This document shows, piece by piece, positions 25,701-35,300 of a DNA stretch of 64,000 nt; the first letter of the stretch is position 1, and each line of letters begins with the position of its first letter. The stretch is from the NCBI GenBank assembly GCA_023397505.1, contig JAEWUC010000005.1, positions 62,001 through 126,000 of the forward strand, written 5' to 3'. The stretch comes from Bacteroidota bacterium (GTDB lineage: Bacteria > Bacteroidota > Ignavibacteria > Ignavibacteriales > Melioribacteraceae). Position numbers and translations under genes: made by a program. The notes under the pieces are model-generated. The model had not been told where the DNA came from and ran no database searches. It saw only the letters and a list, made by a program, of their open reading frames with translations.

Positions 25701-26504
25701 TTATCTGAATAAGGATAAGATTTGCTGAGGAGCGCTGTTCAATTGAGAAAGCATCGCCGTAGCAACCTGACCACCAATTTGAGCTTTTGTTGCATTCAAT
25801 TGCTCCATTGCCATATCCGCATCAAACAATCTGCTTACGGAAGCTGTTGCGTTTGTTATAGCTGAAGTTAAGTAACTATCCTTTACATCAAGTCTCTGTT
25901 GGAAGTTACCAATCTTACCAAGAGCATCTTGAATTGCTGTCACTGTAGTCGACACGGTTATAGAAGCAACAGAAGATGATGTAGCACCGGTTAAGCTTGA
26001 CAAATCAATAGCGTTCAATGTACCGAAATTAACTGTTGTTGTTTCGCCAACACCTGTTTGGAATGCGAAGTTGCTGCCGGATGGTAATGAGCTACCGCTT
26101 AAGAGAGCTGTTTCGTTGAATTTGGTACCGGAGAAGATAGAAGCAATTTCGTTACCAATTGCAGCTACGTCAGCAGCAATAGCGGCTAAGTTTTTGGTAG
26201 GATCGTTAGCGTCAGCTACTTTCGATTGAACCTGTACTAAAAGGTCGTTAATATTAGAAAGAGCTGATTCAGCTGTTGCCATCATGTTTTTGGCAGATGC
26301 TACGTTACCTTGAGCTGATTTCATTATACCAACTTTAGCTTCAAGTTCTTTTCCAACACGGTAACCTGATGTATCGTCGCCAACCGAGTTGATTCTCTTC
26401 TGTGTAGCTAAGCGAAGAGATGCTTTTGTTGCTTGTGCATTAATTTTTGCTAATGCATTATACGCGTTCAACGCGTCTACGTTTGTGTTGATCTGAAATG
26501 ACAT
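25701..26504 (-). CDS. fliC: Flagellin
   Basis: The 267-residue protein has the conserved flagellin N-terminal part (FQINTNVDALNAYNALAKIN, with a SLRLATQKRINSVGDD segment) and C-terminal part (QLNATKAQIGGQVATAMLS, ending QQILSLFR). The central variable region is short (about residues 130-190), so only the D0/D1 core and a small outer domain exist. That region is unusually rich in serine and threonine, which suits O-glycosylation by the enzymes encoded directly upstream. A strong AAGGAGG ribosome site precedes the ATG, and a sigma-28-type promoter lies at 26576-26602. Confidence 0.96.
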   Translation of the reverse strand: MSFQINTNVDALNAYNALAKINAQATKASLRLATQKRINSVGDDTSGYRVGKELEAKVGIMKSAQGNVASAKNMMATAESALSNINDLLVQVQSKVADANDPTKNLAAIAADVAAIGNEIASIFSGTKFNETALLSGSSLPSGSNFAFQTGVGETTTVNFGTLNAIDLSSLTGATSSSVASITVSTTVTAIQDALGKIGNFQQRLDVKDSYLTSAITNATASVSRLFDADMAMEQLNATKAQIGGQVATAMLSQLNSAPQQILSLFR

Positions 26505-26529
26505 TGTATACCTCCTTGTTTTTGTTTAT

Positions 26530-26570
26530 CGAGCTTCCTTGCTCGGTTTTGTTATGAGATTTATTTCTCA
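26530..26570 (-). promoter_or_regulatory. Two stem-loops in the flagellin 5' leader
   Basis: CGAGC-N6-GCTCG (26530-26545) and TGAGA-N6-TCTCA (26555-26570) lie between the predicted transcription start (about 26568) and the ribosome site. 5' hairpins of this kind often protect abundant mRNAs; here that is an inference from structure and position. Confidence 0.4.
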
Positions 26571-26575
26571 ATTCA

Positions 26576-26602
26576 TTATCGTACAGCGCTTGTAAAAGTT
26601 TA
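26576..26602 (-). promoter_or_regulatory. Sigma-28 promoter of flagellin
   Basis: On the minus strand: TAAACTTT, 11 bases, TACGATAA, about 70 bases upstream of the flagellin ATG. Flagellin is the classical sigma-28 target, so this copy anchors the consensus used for the other seven elements. Confidence 0.85.
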
Positions 26603-26620
26603 GTTTTTTGTGCGAGTAAT

Positions 26621-28108
26621 TTACACAATACTCTTCAATTTTTGTTCAAGCTCTTCTAATTTTGACACAAGCTGTGGTTTCGAAATAAAATTGTGACGGT
26701 GCTCATTTATTGTATTCAATATCTTATCAATACGGTTCTGCTTGATGTAAACAGATATCAAGTAAAACACACTTGAATATTCATGAGGGTTAATTTGCAA
26801 CGATTTTTTCAGCATCAGCTCTGCATTATCAAGCTCGGAGTTTTCGTACAATAGCAATCCGTACTTACTATAATAGTATGAACTATTTTTAAATTTCTTT
26901 TCTAACGTGCTAAGAAATTGAAATACGCTGCTTTTGTCATTAACCCTACTAATTGAATCGAACAATAATTCTATACTTTCATCATCTATAAACTTTAGTA
27001 TATCACCGATATTACTCGGTATGGTTTTCTTTTTAATTAATTCACTATAAAACTTGTATTCATCGCTAACACTTTCAGCCTTCAATTCTTCCAGAAAATA
27101 ATTTACATTATGAACATTATTTCCGGGCAAAGACATTAATAGCCCGAAGTAGATTATAGATTTTTGATCAATCAAAATATTTTGAGATGAAACTTTTTTA
27201 CCGGATACATAAGCACGATTGAATTTCAATGCTTCTTTTACGGAATAAATAGCCTCCTTTATACGCCCTAATTTAAAATATATCTTTGCATAAGAAAGCA
27301 ACGATAAAGGCTGCTGGGGATCGTATTTTATAGAATCATTAATGAATTTTTCGGCATTAATAAAATCAGAATTGCCTGCGTGATAAATTGCAATCGATCT
27401 ACAAGCGGTGGATTTGTATTCATTGCGCAAAGACCCGTCTTCCAATGCTTTTAAAAAATATTCAACAGCTTCTTCTTCACGATCGAGTTTGTGTAGTGTT
27501 TGCCCAATCTGAAAAGCGAAATAGCCAGTGGGATTTTCTTTATACTCCACAGATAATATTTCAATATTTCTTTTAGCTTTTTCTTTTAATTCTTCTTTTG
27601 AAAGATTATAACCGACGTGAATTATTTCAACTCTGGAATTTTTTAATTCATACCCGTTCTTATAAAGAGAATTTTCAATTTGTTCGTGAACCTTACCCTC
27701 AAACTTTATATCCGGAGAGTTTGCAAACAAGCGCACATAACTCATTACAGAAGGGCGGTTGTTAATCTCATCGACATTAAGAATCCGGCAATAGAATCCT
27801 TTTTGAGATTTTTCAGATGTAAGTTTTTTTAATTCTTGAATTGAAGAGGCGTCCAAACGTTCATCGGCGTCGAGGTATAAAATCCAATCACCTGACGATT
27901 TGCTTAAAGCATAATTACGGGCGCTTGCAAAATCATTATTCCATTTAAAATCAAAAATCTTTGCACCGTATTCTTCTGCAATTTTTTTTGTATTATCCGT
28001 AGAGCCTGTATCAACAAGGACAATTTCATCAATAATTCTGCACACTGATTCAAGGCATTCTTTTAAATACTTCTCTTCATTCTTTACAATCATCGAAAGA
28101 GTGATCAT
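26621..28108 (-). CDS. Glycosyltransferase family 2 with C-terminal TPR repeats
   Basis: The 495-residue protein begins with a GT-A domain: ITLSMIVKNEEKYLKECLES, IVLVDTGSTDNT, and the DxD region LYLDADERLD. From about residue 200 to the end it has tetratricopeptide-like helices (GYFAFQIGQTLHKLDREEEAVE and others). There is no membrane segment. This combination is common in glycan loci, including flagellin-glycosylation islands. It is the gene nearest flagellin and is read the same way, so a role in modifying flagellin is likely but inferred. Confidence 0.85.
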   Translation of the reverse strand: MITLSMIVKNEEKYLKECLESVCRIIDEIVLVDTGSTDNTKKIAEEYGAKIFDFKWNNDFASARNYALSKSSGDWILYLDADERLDASSIQELKKLTSEKSQKGFYCRILNVDEINNRPSVMSYVRLFANSPDIKFEGKVHEQIENSLYKNGYELKNSRVEIIHVGYNLSKEELKEKAKRNIEILSVEYKENPTGYFAFQIGQTLHKLDREEEAVEYFLKALEDGSLRNEYKSTACRSIAIYHAGNSDFINAEKFINDSIKYDPQQPLSLLSYAKIYFKLGRIKEAIYSVKEALKFNRAYVSGKKVSSQNILIDQKSIIYFGLLMSLPGNNVHNVNYFLEELKAESVSDEYKFYSELIKKKTIPSNIGDILKFIDDESIELLFDSISRVNDKSSVFQFLSTLEKKFKNSSYYYSKYGLLLYENSELDNAELMLKKSLQINPHEYSSVFYLISVYIKQNRIDKILNTINEHRHNFISKPQLVSKLEELEQKLKSIV

Positions 28109-28114
28109 AACCGG

Positions 28115-29233
28115 TTAATCTTCCACCAATGAAAAATGTTTTTCTTCTAATCCCAAAAATAAATTAACTTTTGAAAGTGATTCAACTGCGTCTTTATTAT
28201 CCTTATCATTCTTAACTCCCCACTCAAACATTATCTTTGCGCTTTCGTAATTTTCTTGTGAAAAGAAAACTTTTCCAAGACCTGTACAAGCTGCGGAAGA
28301 TGAGGGGACCAACTTTAATTCTTCTTCAAAGTATTTTTTAGCTTTATCCAAATTATTGTTTGCCAAAGCCAGATTACCTCCAATATCAATTAAGTCGGAG
28401 TATTTTATATCGTATTTCTTATTCACTGATTTATGAAAATTTGCGATGGCAAGATCAATAGCTTCCGAAGCAGGGAGTAAATCCTTATTTGCCAATAACG
28501 CCCGCGCATGCTCAAAGTGATAATCAAAATTATCGGTATCGTAATTTTTATTATTTTTTACTTCAGATGGTTTGTTATTTGCCTTAGACAAATCTATTGA
28601 CTTATCATTCTGCTTATTACACTTGCATACAAATCCCCAATACTCGTCCGGTCCGATTGTTAGCTGGATATTGAATGTAAGAATGTCATTAACAATAAAA
28701 CCGCTTCGTGAAATCAGTGAAGTCCACATTGATTTAGATAAAACACTGTAATGGTTAGGATTATTTTCGTGGTGTGCAACCGTATCCGGTGCGGGCACTT
28801 CTATGTAAAGATATGAATCATGTTTCGAAACTCTATAAAATTCCGATAAGGTTAATAAAGGAGCAATACTGTGTTCAATACAATGTCTAGCCCAAATGAA
28901 GTCGAAGGTATTATCTTCAAACTCCAAAAACGATTGGTCCATTTTATAAACTTCAAATCCTTTTGAACGGCATATATCAACATCTTCATCATTTAGAGCT
29001 ATTCCCACCGGGTTATAATTTTTCTTTTTTAATAATTCCAGGGCGGGACCTTGACCACATCCTACATCGAGAATTTTTGAGTCGATTGGAAACGAATACT
29101 TTTCGACTAATTGATTAAGTACCTTTTCGGTTATCTCTGAGTGCAATTCTGAAATTGGTTCCGGGTAAGTTTCTTTCTCTATTTTCAAAAAAAACTTATT
29201 CAGTATTTCATTCCTCAGTTGTAGAGAATTCAT
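28115..29233 (-). CDS. SAM-dependent methyltransferase with C-terminal TPR repeats
   Basis: The 372-residue protein has a class I methyltransferase domain with the SAM motif ILDVGCGQGPALELL, FDFIWARHCIEHS and EVPAPDTVAHH. After a linker (about residue 210) it has a TPR part: ALANNNLDKAKKYFEEELKL and FFSQENYESAKIMFEWGV. This last module is strongly similar to the C-terminal end of the giant protein encoded at 32355-36959. It may methylate a sugar of the glycan or a carrier-bound intermediate; the substrate is unknown. Confidence 0.82.
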   Translation of the reverse strand: MNSLQLRNEILNKFFLKIEKETYPEPISELHSEITEKVLNQLVEKYSFPIDSKILDVGCGQGPALELLKKKNYNPVGIALNDEDVDICRSKGFEVYKMDQSFLEFEDNTFDFIWARHCIEHSIAPLLTLSEFYRVSKHDSYLYIEVPAPDTVAHHENNPNHYSVLSKSMWTSLISRSGFIVNDILTFNIQLTIGPDEYWGFVCKCNKQNDKSIDLSKANNKPSEVKNNKNYDTDNFDYHFEHARALLANKDLLPASEAIDLAIANFHKSVNKKYDIKYSDLIDIGGNLALANNNLDKAKKYFEEELKLVPSSSAACTGLGKVFFSQENYESAKIMFEWGVKNDKDNKDAVESLSKVNLFLGLEEKHFSLVED

Positions 29234-29266
29234 TCTTACCCCTTTTAATTCAATGAATATTAAAAA

Positions 29267-32200
29267 CTATTTTATTTGATTCAGCAAGCTGTCGGCTGTT
29301 CTTTCCCAAGTATAATTTTTCATTTCGATGCCGGCTTGTCTTCCAACGGCGGCAATTTTTTCTTTATTGTGATACGCAACTTCTATAGAATTAATTATTT
29401 CATCCAACGAAGCTTCTTCCCAATCGGCAATCATTTCTTTACCCGAATAGAGATTAAATTTTTTCATCTCTTTTAACCGGACGGAATTATTGTCGTTTAG
29501 AATATCTTTATGACCCGAATTGTAGGATGCAATCACGGGTTTACCGCAGGCCATATATTCCATCATTACAAGATTAGTGCCTCCTTCGCAACGGTTGGGG
29601 AATAAACCAATATCTGTTTTGGAATAAATGTCTCTTAGCTTTTCATTCGGCGTTACAGGTAAAGTAAATACTCTATTCAAATCAATGTTATTAATAGAAA
29701 GAATGTTTGAAACAAATTCATTCCAGGTATTTCCTTTCGGTTCAAATTTTATATGCGGGGAGTGTTTCATTGTTGCAATTGATTCCGGCCAAAAGTTGTA
29801 CCATGCATTCATTAAAATCATGTTCAAATATTTTTTATGAAGAATCTCGAATGCCTTTATTACCAGATCCTGCCCTTTTCTTAATTCAAACTTTCCGCCT
29901 GAAAATATTATGAACAAATTATCTTTACGGGTTTGTACAGTTGGATAAAATATGTCCGGGTCAACACCTTGAATTAGCAAGCCTGTATTTTTTATTCCTT
30001 TGGCTTCCATTTTTTCTTTGCACCAGGTTGATCCTCCAAATACTATATCGTACTTGTGTGCGTTTTCAACTGATTTGACGGTTAGTTCGTTTTCAAAAAA
30101 AGTATAACCAAAATTTCTTGTACCGCGTACATTCGAAATACTGTTAAAATTTAAATCCGTAAGCGCATGCAGCATATCGCCGCCTACAAATGCCGTATTC
30201 GAAATTTCTTCTGCATTTGAAACATGAATTTTCTTCGAAAGCTCTTTTCTTAAATACTTACTGCAAACTCCCCACCCAAAGTTTTCACCTTTACTGAGTG
30301 CGAGATATAGTGAGTTGCTTCCGCCGTTAATCAATTCAAAATCAGAGTCGTTAAATGGAACCGAGTTCTGGCCAAGTTTTTCTTTGACTAATTTTATTAA
30401 TTCCGGTTTAATGTTTCTTATAACGGAAGTCCAATCTTTTTCCTGTGCTTGCCTAAACAACCGGACATTGGGATACCACGGCGAATCTTCTCGATCGAGC
30501 ATCCACCGCCAATCCGGTAAAAACGGAAGCATAATCCATGTAGGTTTACCCATAGCCCCTGCAAGATGCGCTATTGAAGTATCCACACTTATAACTAAAT
30601 CCAATACTTCTACAGCTGCAGCAGTAGTATCCATTGAATCCATTAAAACGTCAAGATCAATAACTTTATCATCGCCGCGCTGATAAATTTGTTTTACAGG
30701 TTCACCTTTTTGAAGTGAATAAAATTTTACGCCGGGGATATTAAATAGTTCATTCAAATCTTTTAAAGTACAAGATCTATTTCTATCGTTATAGTTTTTA
30801 GGATTGCCTGCCCATGAAATTCCAACATTTAAAACATCTTTACCCGGTATAATTACTTTCCATTTGTCAATATACTTTTGTTCTGCAAAAAGATACGGGA
30901 CTTTGCTTGGAATGCTTGTAATATCAGTTTTGAAATATAAAGGCAGACTCAATAGTGCAATATGAAAATCATATTCAACTTTAGGTTCCTTTGTTCCGTC
31001 TTTGATAATTATTTGATCGGCACCTTCCAAATTTTTAAACATACCTGCGAGGCGCTGGCTGCATTCAAGAATTACATACGCGCCAAGTTTTTTTAACATC
31101 GGCAAATAACGAACAAACTGGATTGAATCCCCAAGACCTTGTTCGTCGTAAACCAATATTTTTTTCCCCGATATTTCATAGTTCATTAATTGAGGTTTCG
31201 AAAACGATCTTGATTCAAAATCCTCTCTTCTCTTTCGCCATTCATATTCCTTCCAGCCGCGTTCAAAATCACCTTTTAATAAAAGCGCGTGTGCCAGGTT
31301 GTAATGAGTTAATGCATTTTCACCTTCTACTTCTAATGCTTTTTTGCTGAAATCAATAGCGTCGTTAACCTTGCCTTGTTTTAGCTTTGCAACCCCAATA
31401 TTTGTGTACTCAATTATTTTAGCTGTTTCATTATTCTGAAGATTGCTTAACAACTTTTCAGATTCATCATAATTACCGTGTTCCATTGCAATGTTCGACA
31501 GTTTCACAATTGCATTAATATTTCCTTCACTTAGTTCAAGAACCTTATTATACAGAGCAATTGCTTCGCTATTCATATTCATTTTTTCAAAACATACTCC
31601 AAGATTTTGAAAAGCCTCCCAAAAATCATTTTTAAATCTTATCGCGTGTTCAAATAATTCCTTTGCCTTGTGTGTATTTTTCTTTTTAAGATAAGCTACG
31701 CCCAAACTATTATATGCCTGATAATAATCCGGTTTAAGTAAAATTGCTTTTTCAAGAACAGAAATTGCTTCATCGTAATTTTGCTGTTTCAAATAACAAT
31801 CTGCAAGATTAAAAAGATACGATTGGTTTTCGGGTTCTATACTTATCGCTTTTTTATAATTTGTTTCCGCTTCATCAAAACTGCCCGACGCAGAAAATAA
31901 ATTACCTATGTTATTATAGGCTTGCCCGCTGTTTTTGTTTTTAGCTATGGCTTGATGATAGTATTTTATCGCTTCATTTTTATTATTCAATGAAGTATAA
32001 ATAACTCCAAGATTGTTGAGAGCATCTATATTGTTAGGATTTATTTGAATTGCTTTTTTATAATATTCTTCAGCTTCCTTAAGCTTATTCAATTTATGAT
32101 AAGATAGGCCGAGGTTATAATTAGCAGTCGGATGATTTTCCACATGTGCAATTACATTTCTGAAATACTCAACGGATTTTTCAAAATTGCCTGAGCTTAA

Positions 32201-32365
32201 ATGGATTCCGCCGAGGAACAAAAGCGCATCATAATCCTTGGGGTTTTTCCGAACCATGCTTTCGAGAGTATGCTTGGCAGCATCTATATTTCCATCCTCA
32301 AAGTATCTAACGGCTAAAGGGAATTCATCCGTATGCCCCAGAGGTTTTTTAGGTTTAACTTTCAA
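29267..32365 (-). CDS. TPR protein with two glycosyltransferase domains
   Basis: The 1032-residue protein starts with about eleven TPR repeats (residues 15-385; for example ANYNLGLSYHKLNKLKEAEE). A GT-B domain related to family 9 follows, at about 400-655: GKKILVYDEQGLGDSIQFVR, then DLVISVDTSIAHLAGAMGKP. A second GT-B domain of family 4 type follows at about 740-1030: FSGGKFELRKGQD, then NRCEGGTNLVMMEYMACGKP. The start is a TTG placed about ten bases after an AGGAG site and 11 bases inside the upstream gene. TPR parts often hold the acceptor protein, so direct flagellin glycosylation is a reasonable guess. Confidence 0.8.
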   Translation of the reverse strand: MKVKPKKPLGHTDEFPLAVRYFEDGNIDAAKHTLESMVRKNPKDYDALLFLGGIHLSSGNFEKSVEYFRNVIAHVENHPTANYNLGLSYHKLNKLKEAEEYYKKAIQINPNNIDALNNLGVIYTSLNNKNEAIKYYHQAIAKNKNSGQAYNNIGNLFSASGSFDEAETNYKKAISIEPENQSYLFNLADCYLKQQNYDEAISVLEKAILLKPDYYQAYNSLGVAYLKKKNTHKAKELFEHAIRFKNDFWEAFQNLGVCFEKMNMNSEAIALYNKVLELSEGNINAIVKLSNIAMEHGNYDESEKLLSNLQNNETAKIIEYTNIGVAKLKQGKVNDAIDFSKKALEVEGENALTHYNLAHALLLKGDFERGWKEYEWRKRREDFESRSFSKPQLMNYEISGKKILVYDEQGLGDSIQFVRYLPMLKKLGAYVILECSQRLAGMFKNLEGADQIIIKDGTKEPKVEYDFHIALLSLPLYFKTDITSIPSKVPYLFAEQKYIDKWKVIIPGKDVLNVGISWAGNPKNYNDRNRSCTLKDLNELFNIPGVKFYSLQKGEPVKQIYQRGDDKVIDLDVLMDSMDTTAAAVEVLDLVISVDTSIAHLAGAMGKPTWIMLPFLPDWRWMLDREDSPWYPNVRLFRQAQEKDWTSVIRNIKPELIKLVKEKLGQNSVPFNDSDFELINGGSNSLYLALSKGENFGWGVCSKYLRKELSKKIHVSNAEEISNTAFVGGDMLHALTDLNFNSISNVRGTRNFGYTFFENELTVKSVENAHKYDIVFGGSTWCKEKMEAKGIKNTGLLIQGVDPDIFYPTVQTRKDNLFIIFSGGKFELRKGQDLVIKAFEILHKKYLNMILMNAWYNFWPESIATMKHSPHIKFEPKGNTWNEFVSNILSINNIDLNRVFTLPVTPNEKLRDIYSKTDIGLFPNRCEGGTNLVMMEYMACGKPVIASYNSGHKDILNDNNSVRLKEMKKFNLYSGKEMIADWEEASLDEIINSIEVAYHNKEKIAAVGRQAGIEMKNYTWERTADSLLNQIK

Positions 32366-35300
32366 GTGAATTATGCTCCTCTTCTAATTGTAATACCCCG
32401 TTTACTTTTTTAAGTCCGCTCTTCGCATTAACATTTGATTCGTCGTTTTTTAAGCTCCACTCGAACATTGTTTTTGCCGCTTCATAATTCTCCGCCGCAA
32501 AGAATACTTCGGCCAATCCCGCGCATGCCCGTGAAGATGTGGGACTTTGCTGAAGTTCTTTTTCAAAATACTGCTGGGCTTGTTCAAGTTCACCGTTCAT
32601 TAAAGCTGTGTTTCCGGCTAAATTTAATATATCAATCAATTCAAGATGTTCGTAACCAATTCTGGAATATTTACCAAAACAATCAACAGCTTCATTTAGA
32701 TAAATCAATGCTTGTTCAAAATCTTTATCATTCAAATAAATCATTGCACGTTTCATATTTTCCGCAAACGGATTAACATCAATAGGTATCGCCGGATTTC
32801 TTTTATTGAATGTTTTGCCTTTCAACCAAATTTCTTCCGGATCAGCTCCCCATTTATCGATGAATACTTGCTTGTTGTGTTCAAGACGTTTTGCGTATTC
32901 TTCGGCACCGTTTGCCTTAAAACTTTTAGAGCCGTAATGATGAATAAACACATCCTGTGCAATTACAGTTTTATAGCCAGCTAATTGAGCGCGCAAACAG
33001 AAATCGTCGTCCTCAAAATTTCCGGGTGAGAATCTTTCATCGAGTCCACCTATTTTATCTATAACTTCCCTTTTGATTAATGTGCATAAAAATGCAACAC
33101 GCGGAAATTCGAAAAACTGTCCTTTATTTTCTTTTTTAATTTTAACAGTGTATTTGTGCATTTCTTCAATAGAATTGTACTTCGCATTTTTATCAAGCTG
33201 AACACCGCTGACGATATTAGATATTGGACCGACAATACCAATCACGGGATTTGATTTTACCAATTCAAGCATTCGTTCGAGCCATCCCTCCGTTAAAACA
33301 ACATCGTTATTAAGAAGTAATATGTTTTTTCCCATTGCTGCTTTAATACCTTGATTCACCGCTGAAGGAAAACCAAGATTATAATCGTTTTTAATCAAAA
33401 TAATGTCGTCATACTTTTCAATTTCTTGTACAGTTTCATCAATCGACGCATTATCAACCAAAATAATTTCGTATGGGATTTTCGTATACTTTCTTATGCT
33501 GTCAATGCATTCGAGCGTATACTTTATTTGATTATATGTAACAAGAATTATTGAAACCTCAGGATGTCCCGAATTATTTAATGACTTTAATTTGCTTTCA
33601 AGTTTGTAATTAAGAGTTTCGATATCATTGTCAAATGTGCCGATGAGATATGCTACTTTCATTTTATCAAATTCATAATGAAGTATTGCGGAGTATTCGT
33701 CAATAAATTTAGTTGCCCCGTTAAAGCCGGAATATTCAACCGCGGTATCAAATCCATTTCTTATTAAAGAGTGAATATCGATTCTATGAAGCAGAATATC
33801 TTTTATCCTTTCTATCAAAGAATTAAAATCCCCGTAATTAACAATAAATGAATTTTCTCCATGTATACAGAAACTTTCTGCGCCCATATTGCTTGTTGTA
33901 ATTGTTGGAGTGCCACAAGCCATCGATTCAAGAACCGGAAGGGTAAATCCTTCGTACCAGGAACAATTAACAACCAGCGAAACTCGATTCATTAATGCGG
34001 CTACCTCGTTGCCCGAAAGCCCGGTTAGATAGTGAATTTTTATTCCGGCTATTTCTTTCTCTTTTTCCTCGCCGTTTAACTTGGTCCCGCCCCATACTAT
34101 ATATAGATTAAGATTTTCAAATCGTTCTGATGAACTTTGAAGTTTAGACAAAGCATCATTAAGGAACTGAAATCCTTTCAATGGGTCATTAGGATTACCG
34201 ACAAACAAAATCGAATTCGGCTCTTTACGGATTTTCGGATTTGGGAAATAAGTATTCAAGTCAATTGCGTTCGGAATATAATGTCCTTTCCTCCCGAACT
34301 TTTCATCGAACATATTTATCAAATGATTAGATACAAGAATATTACCGACTTTGAATGAGTGCAATGTTGTATAAAAATATTTATCGCTACGCATTTCATT
34401 GTAATTGCGTCCAATATGATAACCTTCGTATCCCTGGCAAATGTGATATACCTTTCCGTTATCAACCTTTGTTAAAATTTTTGGAACATCGTAAACAGAG
34501 AATACAATAACCGTATCTGCGTTAATGTTATTAATCTCATAATGATCTTTCACACGAATAAATTTGCCTGGTAGATTTATCCATTCTGGTTTAGGTGCGT
34601 CAGAATATATAGTTATTTCACATCCAAGATCGGAAAGCCACTGCATATGTTTGTATGCAACTTTAACTCCACCGCCCATAATATCTGTGTAACGCATAAC
34701 GAATGCGATCTTGGGAGGACGATTAAGCATAACGCCATTTGTTTTGGGCTGCAAAAATTTCGGATTAAAATAATCACTCAATAATCCATCGGTAAATTCA
34801 TAGCCCGTAAAACAATTTGTGCATAAATATTTTTTTTCGCCTGAAACTCGGGCAATATCAAACGAGAGTTTTCTTGAAAGTTCTGTGCCACAATGACTGC
34901 ATTTAATCTTCAAATAGTGCTCAATTTGATATGGAATTACTTGGTAATTCCAAATTATAATATCGCTGACAGAAGTCTTTTCCAAATTTCCTACAAGCCA
35001 GTTCAAACTAATTTCTTTTTTCTTTTTGTCGGAAATGCTTCCAATGATTTCATCAAGTTCGGATTTTGAATCAATTGATAATTTTGCCCACACATATAAA
35101 AGTTTCGTGTCGTCATCAAATTGCGTTATTTTTCCTTTGCGCCTGAAGGATTTTACAAATTTTTGATACTCACCGTAAGAAAAACACCAATCAACAAATT
35201 TTGGGAAGGCTTTTTCTGTATATGGATTTGAATAATCGGCCAAATATTTGAATACCGAAGCAGCAGTACCGATATCGTTATTCTTTTCGGCTTTTATTCC

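Noticed and set aside
30315..30683. 122-residue plus-strand frame opposite the TPR glycosyltransferase
   Set aside because: It lies entirely within a well-supported gene on the other strand and has no promoter or ribosome site.
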